Of a DNA stretch of 25,500 bases, positions 1-7,367 are shown piece after piece. The stretch lies in NCBI GenBank assembly GCA_014529385.2, contig CM043952.1, forward strand, positions 67,535,870-67,561,369. The letters are read 5' to 3'. Below the pieces are notes generated by a model. The model was not told where the DNA came from, made no database searches, and saw only the letters and a list, made by a program, of their open reading frames with translations. The DNA comes from Adiantum capillus-veneris. Its lineage: Eukaryota > Streptophyta > Polypodiopsida > Polypodiales > Pteridaceae. Position 1 is the stretch's first letter. Every line of letters begins with the position of its first letter. The position numbers were made by a program, and so were the translations under genes.

Positions 1-2
1 CG

Positions 3-224
3 GAGATCACTGATTTCCTCGGACTACATACGCGGCATTCAGATGAGCAGGCATCACAACAGACTTCAGAGTCCACTTGTACTATAGATACACTGACTCA
101 CAGTGCCACTGAGCTTGGGAGATCCAAATGCCTACGACTGACTGTGAGGGTCATCGAGACATCGGTGGAAGCTGCATCAGAGGGTCCGGATTGTTTTGGC
201 ATGACATGGGAGATGCCCAATTAG
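3..224 (+). other. Open frame cut by the left window edge, unrecognised
   Basis: A frame stays open from the window edge to a TAG at 222-224, about 73 codons, with no start codon required because it is truncated on the left. The translation is rich in Ser, Thr and Glu and matches no family I recognise. It may be the tail of a captured gene fragment or of another retroelement, or simply chance. The DNA that follows (225-460) is AT-rich, with repeated CATTTCATTT-like words and no coding signal. Confidence 0.2.
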
Positions 225-462
225 AGTACTCAGGACATTGATGAGCTTCGACCTATGTTGGATATCGTAGGATAGGATCTCGATTCCAACATCTCAGCCT
301 TTCATTTCATCCCATTTCATTTCGTTCCATTTCACTTTAGCTTAGTCATTTTCAGTTTTTTAGTCTTTTACACAGACATTGTATCAGATTCACAATTTGT
401 AAACTCTTTTGTCTCATAGGTCACTTTGGCCTTTTAAAGACGTTAATATATCATTTCATTTC

Positions 463-466
<4 letters not shown>

Positions 467-523
<57 letters not shown>
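467..523. repeat. (CT)n microsatellite
   Basis: An uninterrupted CT dinucleotide tract of about 57 bp. It is the first of several pyrimidine tracts, all with CT on the plus strand between here and 2218. Confidence 0.97.
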
Positions 524-526
<3 letters not shown>

Positions 527-611
527 CTTGTGTCGTCGGGTTGCATAGCTCACTCGTCCGACAGAGGAGCTGTCGACGCGTGGATAGATCTCTCTCAAGG
601 GATCTCTAGTC

Positions 612-632
612 TGTGTGTGTGTGTGTGTGTGT
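612..632. repeat. (TG)n microsatellite
   Basis: A TG/GT dinucleotide tract of about 21 bp followed by further CT-rich sequence. Confidence 0.95.
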
Positions 633-759
633 CTTTCTCTCTTTCTCTCAATTCCCACTTGAAGAACAGGTCTAGAGCTCAACACTTTTTGGATAGATAT
701 TTGAGGTCTCTTTGGATAGTTCCTATGGCGTCAAGAATTTCTCATTAAAAAGGGCTCTC

Positions 760-762
<3 letters not shown>

Positions 763-802
<40 letters not shown>
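763..802. repeat. (CT)n microsatellite
   Basis: A CT tract of about 40 bp, just upstream of the first copy of the 49-bp direct repeat at 842-890. Confidence 0.95.
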
Positions 803-805
<3 letters not shown>

Positions 806-841
806 ATGACGATGCATTCTCTCTCTCTCTATCTCTCTCAA

Positions 842-890
842 GGACTTGACTAAATACATCACGTCAGTGCTCAAAAAAACTTTTTTCCAA
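842..890 (+). repeat. 49-bp direct repeat, copy 1
   Basis: It begins GGACTTGACTAAATACATCA and ends with an A-tract then T-tract followed by CCAA. The same 49 bp recur at 1830-1878 with one difference (A versus G before the A-tract). Both copies lie directly downstream of a CT tract. Confidence 0.9.
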
Positions 891-1456
891 GCTCGCTAGA
901 TCTACTCTGCTTGTAGGGCTTGCTATAGCATTGCCATCGCTTGGTCATGATGCTTGTATTGCTGCTCGACAGCCTCCGATTGCTGTTACTCGAAGGGCTC
1001 TGAGCTCGACTGGGAAATGTATTTTTCTAGGCCTTGGCCCCTGAGCCGCCTCTCTCTCTCTCTGTGGCTCTCTTTTTCTCACGACGGTCTCAACACGTCT
1101 CTCCCTCTCTCTGTCTACCTGTGAACACCGGGGTTATAGAGTACAACATCGGACGAAGCTCCTTGCGCCACGTGGCCAAGGAGGCAATCGAAATTTGTGG
1201 AAATTCCCAAAATACCCGTCAAATGTCAAAAATTTCTAATTTATCTATTTTGGTCGGATTGTTCAAGATTTTCTAATCTCCTTTCCTTTTCGATAACTGA
1301 GATCCGCTTTTGAGTGCTTAGCATGATCTCTCTGTCACTCTCCCTATTGTGTGTGTGTCTATCAAGAGTTCCTCTCTTTCTCTCTCTCTCTCTCTACAGT
1401 GTTATTAATGACCTGACACCCGCGTGCCTCGCAGCCTTTGCAATCTCTCCAATTGT

Positions 1457-1495
1457 TGAGGCTGCGCTCTCGAGGACTTTAATGAGGCTGCGCTC
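1457..1495 (+). repeat. Short tandem duplication with 26-bp period
   Basis: The 13-mer TGAGGCTGCGCTC occurs at 1457-1469 and 1483-1495. The second copy is followed by a small stem CTCCA-GT-TGGAG at 1493-1504. Confidence 0.75.
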
Positions 1496-1765
1496 CAGTT
1501 GGAGGATTTTGAAGCTGTGAGTAGTTGGAGCAGTGTTCGGGAAAATTGTGTCTCAACATAATATTGTGCCGTTTCCAATTTCAAAAATGCTGATTGAGAG
1601 CAGGGGGGAAAGGAGAAATTCCGTCTCAAAATAGAGAAAAATAGTGTAAAAACCCAAAAAATACCCTTAATTTTCTAAAATTTCCTCTTTTGCAAAATGA
1701 AGGAAAGAAAATTTGTATGCTTGGAAAAATGATTTTTCCCGACACTGAGTTGGAGGCTCCTAGTT

Positions 1766-1767
<2 letters not shown>

Positions 1768-1826
<59 letters not shown>
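1768..1826. repeat. (CT)n microsatellite
   Basis: A CT tract of about 59 bp, immediately upstream of the second copy of the 49-bp direct repeat. Confidence 0.97.
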
Positions 1827-1829
<3 letters not shown>

Positions 1830-1878
1830 GGACTTGACTAAATACATCACGTCAGTGCTCGAAAAAACTTTTTTCCAA
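1830..1878 (+). repeat. 49-bp direct repeat, copy 2
   Basis: Second copy of the unit at 842-890, at an offset of 988 bp, with one substitution. The shared CT-tract context suggests either a segmental duplication or two ends of an unrecognised element. Confidence 0.9.
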
Positions 1879-2091
1879 AAACTTGGCAAACTTGGTTTGA
1901 ATTGTTTAAAAGCCTTCAAGTCTGAGGAACGACGAGTAGAGAGAGAGAGAAATTCAAAGCTCACTGCCATCGAAACGTCATGACATTTTGGAACTTAGTG
2001 TTTGTACTTGGGGCAGTTTTCGGCGGCAAACCTTAACTTTCTCTCTCGCACTCACTGGACTGCAGAGAGCACGTGACAATGCATTCCAATT

Positions 2092-2139
2092 CTCTCTCTC
2101 TCTCTCTCTCCCCGTAGTCTTCACGTTGGCAGCCTGACA

Positions 2140-2178
<39 letters not shown>

Positions 2179-2218
2179 GTAGACTTCACGCTGGTAGCCC
2201 TCTCTCTCTCTCTCTCTC
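2092..2218 (+). repeat. Compound array: CT tracts separated by a repeated 22-nt linker
   Basis: CT tracts near 2092-2110, 2142-2174 and 2200-2218 are separated by two related linkers, 2113-2134 and 2178-2199. The linkers agree at all but a few positions and share CTTCACG and AGCC. The period is about 65 bp, so this is a tandem duplication of a unit that contains the microsatellite. Confidence 0.8.
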
Positions 2219-2320
2219 CTCGTTCGCAGTCGTCAGGCTGTGTCACTGTGTGGCCGGGGATTGCAGTGCGCACTGACCGGAACGCATTCCTGATTGCCGG
2301 AAGAAGCAGAAGCTGCCATG

Positions 2321-2367
2321 TGGCAAGGGGGGGGGGGAATTCGCTCCCCCTTTATCTATTAGTATAG
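2321..2367 (-). mobile_element. Helitron-like 5' terminus (minus strand); 3' end not located
   Basis: Read on the minus strand, the sequence from 2367 begins TCTATACTAATAGATAAAGG, continues GGGAGCGAATTCC into an 11-base C run, then TTGCCACATGGC. A TC dinucleotide after a host A, a TCTATACTA-type start, a short AAAGGG..GGAGC stretch and a nearby CACATGGC word are typical of plant Helitron 5' ends. The flank on the other side is gypsy LTR sequence, which fits insertion there. No RepHel ORF is visible and I could not find a convincing hairpin plus CTRR end between 1 and 2300, so length is unknown. It is presumably non-autonomous or truncated. The call rests on terminus resemblance only. Confidence 0.6.
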
Positions 2368-2675
2368 ATTACCCACCGACTTATAAGTGTAGCGAGGGGG
2401 CCTAAATGACTTTGAACTGAGCCTAGACACCCTTTTATTGCTCGGATTTCTGTGCTGACTGGCCCGACCATCTCGTGGCTACTTGCTCTTCCCGACTGCA
2501 GATGAAACTCTTGGCCGTCGACCGTTTCACACTCGCCACGCAATGTCCGGCCATTTGTGACTTCAAAAAGAGGGTCCCAAAAATTAAATAAATCATTGGA
2601 AAGAAACCAACAACTAAGGTTAGCAGTTGCCACGTCCTTGTGACAGTAATTAGGAGTAGCCATGTCCTCGTGACA
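2368..2675 (-). repeat. Gypsy-1 LTR remnant
   Basis: This segment resembles the end of the gypsy-2 LTR (about 11100-11418). Shared blocks include the ACTTATAA word, the CTGGCCCG block, the CCGTTTCACACTnGCCA block and the terminal GTGACA at 2670-2675. On the minus strand it is the start of the 3' LTR (TGTCAC...). The rest of the LTR is missing at 2367/2368, where the Helitron-like terminus begins. It is much more diverged from gypsy-2 than the two gypsy-2 LTRs are from each other. Confidence 0.75.
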
Positions 2676-3000
2676 TACCCCCCTCTTGAAATTGCAAACG
2701 TCCTCGATTGCATGCCATATATACATGCCATTGATGATCTTGGGTTGTTAGCACGCTTTTATCATCGCATATACCCGCAAGAAAGGTCATAACACATAGA
2801 TACAAATGACTTAATGAGACCTTCATACTTTTGTCATTTCCATCTATGATAGAAGTGAGCATAAACACTTGAAGAGCGATGCACACTTCTATTGCATTGA
2901 ATCCGTATGTACATTTGATGTGCTAGCTTCAAATCCCGGCAATGGAACCCTCCTTTGCACATGTTGGGTTGGGGCATACGTAGGCTGTAACCCAAAGGCC
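2676..3000 (-). other. Gypsy-1 3' untranslated region
   Basis: Non-coding DNA between the chromodomain stop and the LTR remnant. Next to the LTR, the minus strand carries a purine-rich stretch ending GAGGGGGGTA, a plausible polypurine tract. The sequence CTTGAAATTGCAAACG..CTCGATTGCATGCC resembles gypsy-2 at 11427-11461. No gene is seen in it. Confidence 0.6.
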
Positions 3001-3300
3001 TCAAGGTAAAGCTGCAATATATTTAGTGACTGACAGTTCATGCTCTTCCATCCACTTTGCATCCATAGGTGGATAGTTCTTGAACTTCACCAAGTAGCGT
3101 CTTACAACGTGTCCATTAACTTTTCTTTCTTTATGTGCCAAAATCTGCTCAGGTACCAAGATCTCATTAAGTTCATCGACTTCTGCCTGATCTTCTTGTG
3201 GCATATCTTTTGGCACATCACCCACAAAGGGTCTTCGAAGACACGTGAAACACATTATGAATCTTCCAAGTGTCAAGCAATTTCAGCCTATAAGCAACAT
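3001..3300 (-). pseudogene. Gypsy-1 chromodomain (C-terminus of integrase)
   Basis: The minus-strand frame carries LRRPFVGDVP, then EILVPEQILAHKERKVNG, then RRYLVKFKNYPPMDAKWMEE. This is the chromodomain of a plant chromovirus: an aromatic strand (YLVKFKNY), then W in KWMEE. In chromoviruses this module is thought to tether integrase to modified histones. It is very close to the gypsy-2 copy at 11728-11976, differing at scattered residues, and its C-terminal tail ends earlier. It lies downstream of the integrase fragments in the expected order. A pseudogene, because the rest of pol is broken. Confidence 0.9.
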
Positions 3301-3600
3301 CGCTGATCTTATCAAGCACTTGAGAAGGCCCATAGTAACGCATGCTGAGCTTTGAAACAACCTTTCCTTGCCCTTCATCTTCTTTAACCTTTCCTTTTCA
3401 AACCGTAAAAGTACCCAATCACCAATTGAAACAGTAATTTACGACGGTGACGATCAACAACCCTTTTCTGTTTTGCCCGAGTCTTCTCCAAGGCAACTTT
3501 GATTTTCTTATACATTTCATCCATGTTCTCAACATCTCGATTTGCCTCAAAAGATCTTATCCTTTGTATGCGAAATGGAAGGAACCTTTTTGTCACCTCT
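3301..3600 (-). pseudogene. Gypsy-1 integrase C-terminal region, broken
   Basis: Minus-strand frame 3384-3596 reads through residues matching the gypsy-2 segment between the integrase core and the chromodomain (MDEMYKKIKVALEKTRAKQK, VVDRHRR). The following part is out of frame near 3384-3440. The order (core, this linker, chromodomain) is correct for a chromovirus integrase. Frameshifts and stops interrupt it several times relative to gypsy-2. Confidence 0.8.
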
Positions 3601-4302
3601 CAAAAGGTGCCTTTCCTGTGGACGAATGGACCGTATTGTTGTACGCATACTCAAGCATAAGCAAATACTGTTCCTACTTGCCCTTATTATTTCACACAAC
3701 ATTTCAGCAGATCCAAGATAGTAGAATTAGCCTCTTTAGACTGTCTATCTGTTTGTGGATGAAACGAAGACGAGAACTTGAGCGTAGTGTCCATGTTCTC
3801 AAATAATTCTCTCCAAAACAAGCTTGTCATGGGAGGATCATGATTACTGACAATTGACTGTGGGCATACCATGGTACTTGAACACATTGTACATAAACAA
3901 CTGTGCCATCTTCTTCTTGACAGGAATAAAATGGGCGTGCTTACTTAACCTGCAAATAATGGTCAATACACCATCATTTCCTGTCGGCGTTCTTGGAAGA
4001 TCAAAGATAAAATCCATAGCAATGCTTTCCCATGGCTTATCCGGAATCGGCAGTGGCTGTAGTAACCTTGGTGCCTTTTGCTTGTCAAACTTGACCTTTT
4101 GGCAAATCATGCATGCTCGCACAAAGGCATCCACATCTCTCCTCAAAGTAGGCCAATAAAAGAATGTCTCTAGCGCTTTAACTATCGCATCATCTACTGC
4201 TTTAATTGTCGGATCAATTCCACGATGCCGTGCATACGGTGGGACATGACTTTCTACCATGACCTTATGTCGCAATGGCCTAATGACACAAAAGTCTACC
4301 AT
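3601..4302 (-). pseudogene. Gypsy-1 integrase zinc-binding and catalytic core, broken
   Basis: Frame 3844-4302 (minus) has HRGID, then the CxxC of CMICQKVKF (zinc-binding N-domain), then WESIAMDFIFDLP with the first catalytic Asp. Frame 3687-3887 has SNHDPPMTSLFW, where the second Asp of the gypsy-2 SDRDP motif is replaced by SNHDP, then FHPQTDRQSKEANS near the third catalytic position. A frameshift separates the two frames near 3850-3890. Retroviral-type integrases use a D,D-35-E triad. Here the second Asp appears mutated and the Glu position reads Lys, as in gypsy-2. The enzyme cannot be functional. Confidence 0.88.
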
Positions 4303-4630
4303 GCATCATCATAAAAGCGTCTCTAAGGAGGTAGTGCTCATGACGTTGTCCTTCTTGCAACTTTTCAAAAATCCTTGCAAAATCTTCATGAGTAGCATAC
4401 TGTTCCTTCATGTCATCAATTTCATGATGATAAGGAATTGACACAGCTTGATAACTTATCAGCCACCACGTTGTTCTTACCTTCCACATGCATAATCTGG
4501 AAGTGGAACATAGAAAGAATGTTTGCCCATCGCATATGCTTTTCGGATAGCTTTGACTGTGTCAAGAAGTATTGCAAGGTCTGATGGTGTGTCTGGACAA
4601 CAAAATCAACATCTAACAGGTAGTGCTTCC
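4303..4630 (-). pseudogene. Gypsy-1 RNase H end and linker, cut by the non-autonomous insertion
   Basis: Frame 4280-4489 (minus) gives residues equivalent to the gypsy-2 linker between RNase H and integrase (SIPYHHEIDDMKEQYA). From 4490 to 4630 the DNA matches gypsy-2 RNase H but contains indels. The homology stops exactly at 4630, where the 2371-bp element begins, and resumes at 7002. The join matches gypsy-2 around 13369-13460. Confidence 0.85.
4626..4630. repeat. Target-site duplication CTTCC, left copy
   Basis: CTTCC at 4626-4630 is repeated at 7002-7006. Gypsy-2 at the same place (about 13382-13388) has a single, uninterrupted TTTCC, so the duplication arose from the insertion between them. 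Confidence 0.9.
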
Positions 4631-4651
4631 TGTCAAAGTCGACGATGCGGA

Positions 4652-4726
<75 letters not shown>

Positions 4727-4917
4727 TCCTAAACCAATCAACCTTGGCAATGAATAATTGAATGTGTATACAATGGAGGCAAGGGGTTGCTTATATAGCA
4801 CCCTCAGTAAATTGCCCTACCCAAGACTTCGACAAATAAGTAAAATAAATATCTAAAAGATAAACTAAATAATGGAATCACATTGGGTAGTTCCCTTGAG
4901 ATGCCTAAACTTTAACA
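4631..4917 (-). repeat. 3' LTR of the non-autonomous element
   Basis: About 287 bp including a 71-bp GA tract (4654-4724). It matches 6730-7001 closely outside the tract. It has about 7 bp (ACTTTAA) near the CA/TG end that the other LTR lacks. On the minus strand CTATATAAGCAACCCC at about 4784-4799 looks like a TATA box. Confidence 0.9.
4654..4724. repeat. (GA)n microsatellite inside the LTR
   Basis: A GA tract of about 71 bp, part of the LTR since the other LTR has a 52-bp tract at the same place. The length difference reflects slippage after insertion. Confidence 0.95.
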
Positions 4918-4927
4918 CCCTCTTTGC
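4918..4927 (-). other. Polypurine tract of the non-autonomous element
   Basis: On the minus strand the ten bases before the 3' LTR read GCAAAGAGGG, a purine-rich primer site for plus-strand DNA synthesis. Confidence 0.7.
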
Positions 4928-5426
4928 AGCTCATAGTGGAAATCAATAGTGAGACCAAGTCGATGAAGAAGCTACCAAGGACACCCCAGAAAGTGGCCAC
5001 CAACTGGATACACCTCGGTGTTGCTCTCCTCAACTTTTGTACCTGAAAGCAATGCCATCTTGAGCATCGGTTGCCTTTGTAGAAACTTTGAACAGTGGAC
5101 CATACTACGTCCAATAATCCCCATTCGTGAAGTATGAACAAATCACTTCCAAAATATAAAACTCCAAGATAATGAATTGTTGGAACACATCCTGTCCATA
5201 ATCTGACCAACAACAATGAATTGGCTAGCCCATCCATAGTGTTTTAGACGTCTAATTGGTTCCCTGCCAGATGCATGTGCATTGAACTCCGACCTACGGG
5301 TGCAAACACCAATAACTTGAACTCCAACACAAGGGTCCAAATAAATTATAGGAAGCATTGCTTGCCCCTCTCTGCCACTCACAAGCCTCTTTCTGGCTAA
5401 AGCTAGTGGTGACACCTGTTATTTGA
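4928..5426 (-). other. Interior of the non-autonomous element, 3' part, no clear gene
   Basis: Minus-strand open frames (4905-5237 and 5143-5415) overlap in different frames. One includes a hydrophobic run (VATFWGVLGSFFIDLVSLLI) that could be a membrane segment. Nothing is recognisable as a retroelement protein. It may be the decayed continuation of the captured ankyrin-like fragment, whose relatives in plants often end in membrane segments, but that is inference. Confidence 0.4.
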
Positions 5427-6044
5427 CTAGAAATCTGACGTCGAGGCCACCGTGGCCACCGCCACAAGTGCCATGTCGATGTCCTCTGCCAAATTTTTAT
5501 TACCGTAATCTCTGTCTAGCGTGCCTTTGACCTTGTCTATCTGTGAGTTCCTGCTTTTGCCTTTGGCTTCAAACTCTCGAGCCAAACAAAGCGTCAAATC
5601 ACAATCATAACAACTGTAGTCGTACCTCTCGGCAGCTAAATGAGTACTGGTATTGCCATTCTTGTCCAACTGACCTTTGTCGTTGTCCTCTAGCGAACTT
5701 TTCCATTTGCTTTTGACTTCACAAACTTGAGCCGAACAATTTGCCTGGTTCCTTGAGAATTGTGCCGGTGCATAGGCCGCTAAATGGATGGTTGACGATC
5801 CGTTATCCATAGCTTTTGGTTGTCTTTGGTCGATGCCGTCATGGGTCTCGAGCAAGGGCCTCGTTGAAGTTGCAAAACCTGGTATTTTGTAGCTTCTTGC
5901 ACTCCAATAGGCCGCAAAAAAAATCCAAGCTGGAAGTAACGTCCAAGCCGCATGAACCACTCCTTTGCACTCCAACTTCCCGCTTTTTAAGCTCCAAACT
6001 GGTCGCCTCTCCCGAGCTGTAAGATTGGACGAATCCGCTTCCAC
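5427..6044 (-). CDS. Ankyrin-like repeat ORF in the non-autonomous element (possible captured host gene fragment)
   Basis: A 205-residue open frame inside the element, same strand as the element. It contains MDNGSSTIHLAA (about residue 79) and DKNGNTSTHLAAE (about residue 127), both close to the ankyrin consensus D..G.T.LHLAA. A third, weaker unit, LDRDYGNKNLAED, lies about 50 residues further on. Units are 48-50 residues apart, longer than the usual 33, and the stretches between them resemble each other (KSKWKSSLEDNDKGQLD versus KGKSRNSQIDKVKGTLD). The end, DMALVAVATVAS, resembles the start of a membrane segment. Ankyrin repeats are protein-binding; no enzyme motif is present. Likely a fragment of a plant ankyrin or ankyrin-membrane gene carried by the element. 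Whether it is translated is unknown. It could be a chance frame kept open by repeats. Confidence 0.45.
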   Translation of the reverse strand: MEADSSNLTARERRPVWSLKSGKLECKGVVHAAWTLLPAWIFFAAYWSARSYKIPGFATSTRPLLETHDGIDQRQPKAMDNGSSTIHLAAYAPAQFSRNQANCSAQVCEVKSKWKSSLEDNDKGQLDKNGNTSTHLAAERYDYSCYDCDLTLCLAREFEAKGKSRNSQIDKVKGTLDRDYGNKNLAEDIDMALVAVATVASTSDF

Positions 6045-6290
6045 TTACAATGCTCGTTGCACTCTTGGCTTCTATTGCCTTCTCCAAACCGCTCCGCAAA
6101 GCTCTCGTCAAAGTCGCTTTCCAAGTCGCTCCACACCCTCTCTCTCGGGCCAAAGCTGCTCCTCAAAGGGACACTTCTCAAGCCGGCCACCACCATTGCC
6201 CAGTGGGCAATCACAAGCCCTGCGGGCAGACATGCCAATAGGGGGAAAAGAAAGGGGAAGGTCGTCACCTAAAAAAGGCTGCCACAGTCG
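6045..6290. other. Interior of the non-autonomous element, overlapping frames without a recognised product
   Basis: Several overlapping frames on both strands, none with a known domain. Minus-strand frames upstream of the ankyrin-like ORF (5839-6153, 5987-6268) share no motif I recognise. Treated as non-coding leader of the element. Confidence 0.4.
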
Positions 6291-6292
6291 GC

Positions 6293-6617
6293 GTTTTAAA
6301 ACGCTTGGCGTTGATGGGATGATCTCGGGGGGAGGGTAGGGTAGGGCATTGTTGACATGGTGTCTCAAAACGCACAAGGGAGGGGGTGGCACTGATGCGC
6401 AAGGTGTCTCAACACGCGCAGAGGAGGGGAGCCACTGGCAGGCGCGTTTTAAAACGCTCGGCCCATGAAGAAGTTGACGCTGGCTCTACAGTAACAACAG
6501 CCTTCTGAAACGCTAACGACAGCGTTCTGAAAGGCTAGAGACAGAGGGGCTTGGAGTGCTTCGGCAAGTGACTGTCTGCAGTAAGCAACCCACTAATCCA
6601 GCAGTGTTTTAAAACGC
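6293..6617. repeat. Seven dispersed copies of a 12-bp motif (GTTTTAAAACGC family)
   Basis: Copies lie at 6293-6304, 6362-6373, 6406-6417, 6446-6457, 6502-6513, 6524-6535 and 6606-6617. Three are identical (GTTTTAAAACGC); the others are variants such as GTCTCAAAACGC and CTTCTGAAACGC. Two copies extend to the perfect 14-bp palindrome GCGTTTTAAAACGC (6291-6304 and 6444-6457). They sit between the primer-binding site and the ORF, that is in the 5' leader of the element on the minus strand. Confidence 0.85.
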
Positions 6618-6711
6618 TAAAGGGCAACGACATTTGGGGGAGGTGAACGTCGGTGATGGGGGAGATCTCATAGCTCTTCTCTGGATTGCTCATCCACGCC
6701 AAGGCCTTCAA

Positions 6712-6729
6712 GGCGCCTGTGGGATACCA
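6712..6729 (-). other. Primer-binding site of the non-autonomous element
   Basis: On the minus strand the bases right after the 5' LTR read TGGTATCCCACAGGCGCC. The first seven match the initiator tRNA-Met site seen in the copia element at 7355; the rest do not. It fixes the element orientation as minus. Confidence 0.65.
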
Positions 6730-6760
6730 TGTCAAAGTCGACGATGCAAAGCGTAGAGAC

Positions 6761-6817
<57 letters not shown>

Positions 6818-7001
6818 TCTTGAACCAATCAACCTTGGCAATGAATAATTGAATGTGTATACAATGGAGGCAAGGGGTTGCTTATATAGCACCCTCAATA
6901 AATTGCCCTACCCAAGATTTTGACAAATAAGTAAAATAAATACCTAAAAGCCAAACTAAATAATGAGATCACATTGGGAAGTTCACTTGAGATGCCTAAC
7001 A
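6730..7001 (-). repeat. 5' LTR of the non-autonomous element
   Basis: About 272 bp, starting TGTTAGGCATCTC and ending GACTTTGACA on the minus strand. It includes a 52-bp GA tract (6764-6815) and the same TATA-like CTATATAAGC as the other LTR. A few substitutions and the missing ACTTTAA near the terminus distinguish it from its partner. Confidence 0.9.
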
Positions 7002-7088
7002 CTTCCAACTAGAGAGCGCATGAATCAAGGCCAATAACTCTCTCTCATAGATTTGCATAGTCTTTTCTGGCCCTTGTAAGATTCTGCT
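7002..7088 (-). pseudogene. Gypsy-1 RNase H continuation, cut by the copia LTR
   Basis: After the right CTTCC duplication (7002-7006) the sequence follows gypsy-2 at about 13388-13470 (AACTAG.GAGAGCATGAAT, TCTCATAGA.TTGCA, AATTCTGCT). Homology ends at 7088, where the copia LTR begins. The remainder of gypsy-1 must lie beyond the 3' end of the copia, outside the window. Confidence 0.8.
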
Positions 7089-7352
7089 TGTTGGGTTAAA
7101 GGCCTAAATAACCCCTTTTTGTACATTTTTACACTTATGAACCTGGACACATTTTTTAAAGGTCACTTATAATAAAAGTGGGAAAACCCAAAACTCACTT
7201 ATTGAGTTTTTCCCAAAAACGTGAGCTCTCTCTCTCTCCCTCTTCGTTCTGCTAGCGCTTCCCTTTTGCAGCACAGTGCCTCCGCTTCAAGTCTCAAGGC
7301 TTGCACATCTTCACGTGCTCTATCACTTGCACACACCGCCACGCGCTCATCA
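7089..7352 (+). repeat. Copia 5' LTR
   Basis: It starts TGTTGGGTTAAAGGCC and ends ...CATCA two bases before the PBS, about 264 bp. TTATAATAAAA at about 7166-7177 could be the TATA box. A short CT tract lies near 7227-7239. The start coincides with the end of gypsy-1 homology. Confidence 0.8.
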
Positions 7353-7354
7353 AC

Positions 7355-7367
7355 TGGTATCAGAGCC
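7355..7367 (+). other. Copia primer-binding site (tRNA-iMet)
   Basis: TGGTATCAGAGCC is the standard plant initiator tRNA-Met primer-binding sequence, directly after the LTR. Confidence 0.93.

Larger units (their letters stand above)
225..2320. other. Non-coding stretch dominated by CT microsatellites
   Basis: I see no gene here. The open frames are mostly Ser-Leu or Arg-Glu translations of CT/GA tracts. The stretch holds several CT tracts, one GT tract, a 49-bp direct repeat in two copies, a 26-bp-period duplication near 1457-1495, and three short units of linker plus CT tract near 2092-2218. If the Helitron end at 2367 is real, some or all of this is Helitron interior. Confidence 0.6.
4631..7001 (-). 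mobile_element. Non-autonomous LTR retrotransposon (LARD/TRIM-like), complete
   Basis: A 2371-bp element flanked by 5-bp direct repeats (CTTCC). It has two LTRs, 4631-4917 and 6730-7001, with TG...CA termini on the minus strand (TGTTA...TGACA). On the minus strand the 6730-7001 LTR is followed directly by TGGTATCCCACAGG, whose first seven bases equal the tRNA-iMet primer-binding site. The other LTR is preceded by GCAAAGAGGG, a polypurine tract, which fixes the orientation. The interior (4918-6729) has no gag, protease, RT or integrase, so it would depend on another element's enzymes. It carries an ankyrin-like ORF and a cluster of 12-bp repeats. Confidence in the boundaries is high because the host gypsy-1 sequence resumes precisely. 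Confidence 0.9.

Noticed and set aside
409-748. Open frames of 66-74 codons on both strands over the first CT tract
   Set aside because: They are Ser-Leu or Arg-Glu translations of a dinucleotide repeat; no coding signal outside it.
1493-1504. Small hairpin CTCCA-GT-TGGAG as a possible Helitron 3' hairpin
   Set aside because: The stem is only 5 bp and no CTRR plus T end sits at the right distance on the minus strand.
2352-2886. Minus-strand frames of 78-124 codons across the gypsy-1 LTR remnant
   Set aside because: They overlap in different frames over LTR and untranslated sequence homologous to gypsy-2 non-coding DNA.
6291-6617. CRISPR-like array reading of the seven 12-bp motifs
   Set aside because: Repeats are too short, spacing is uneven (22 to 80 bp) and the context is a plant retroelement.
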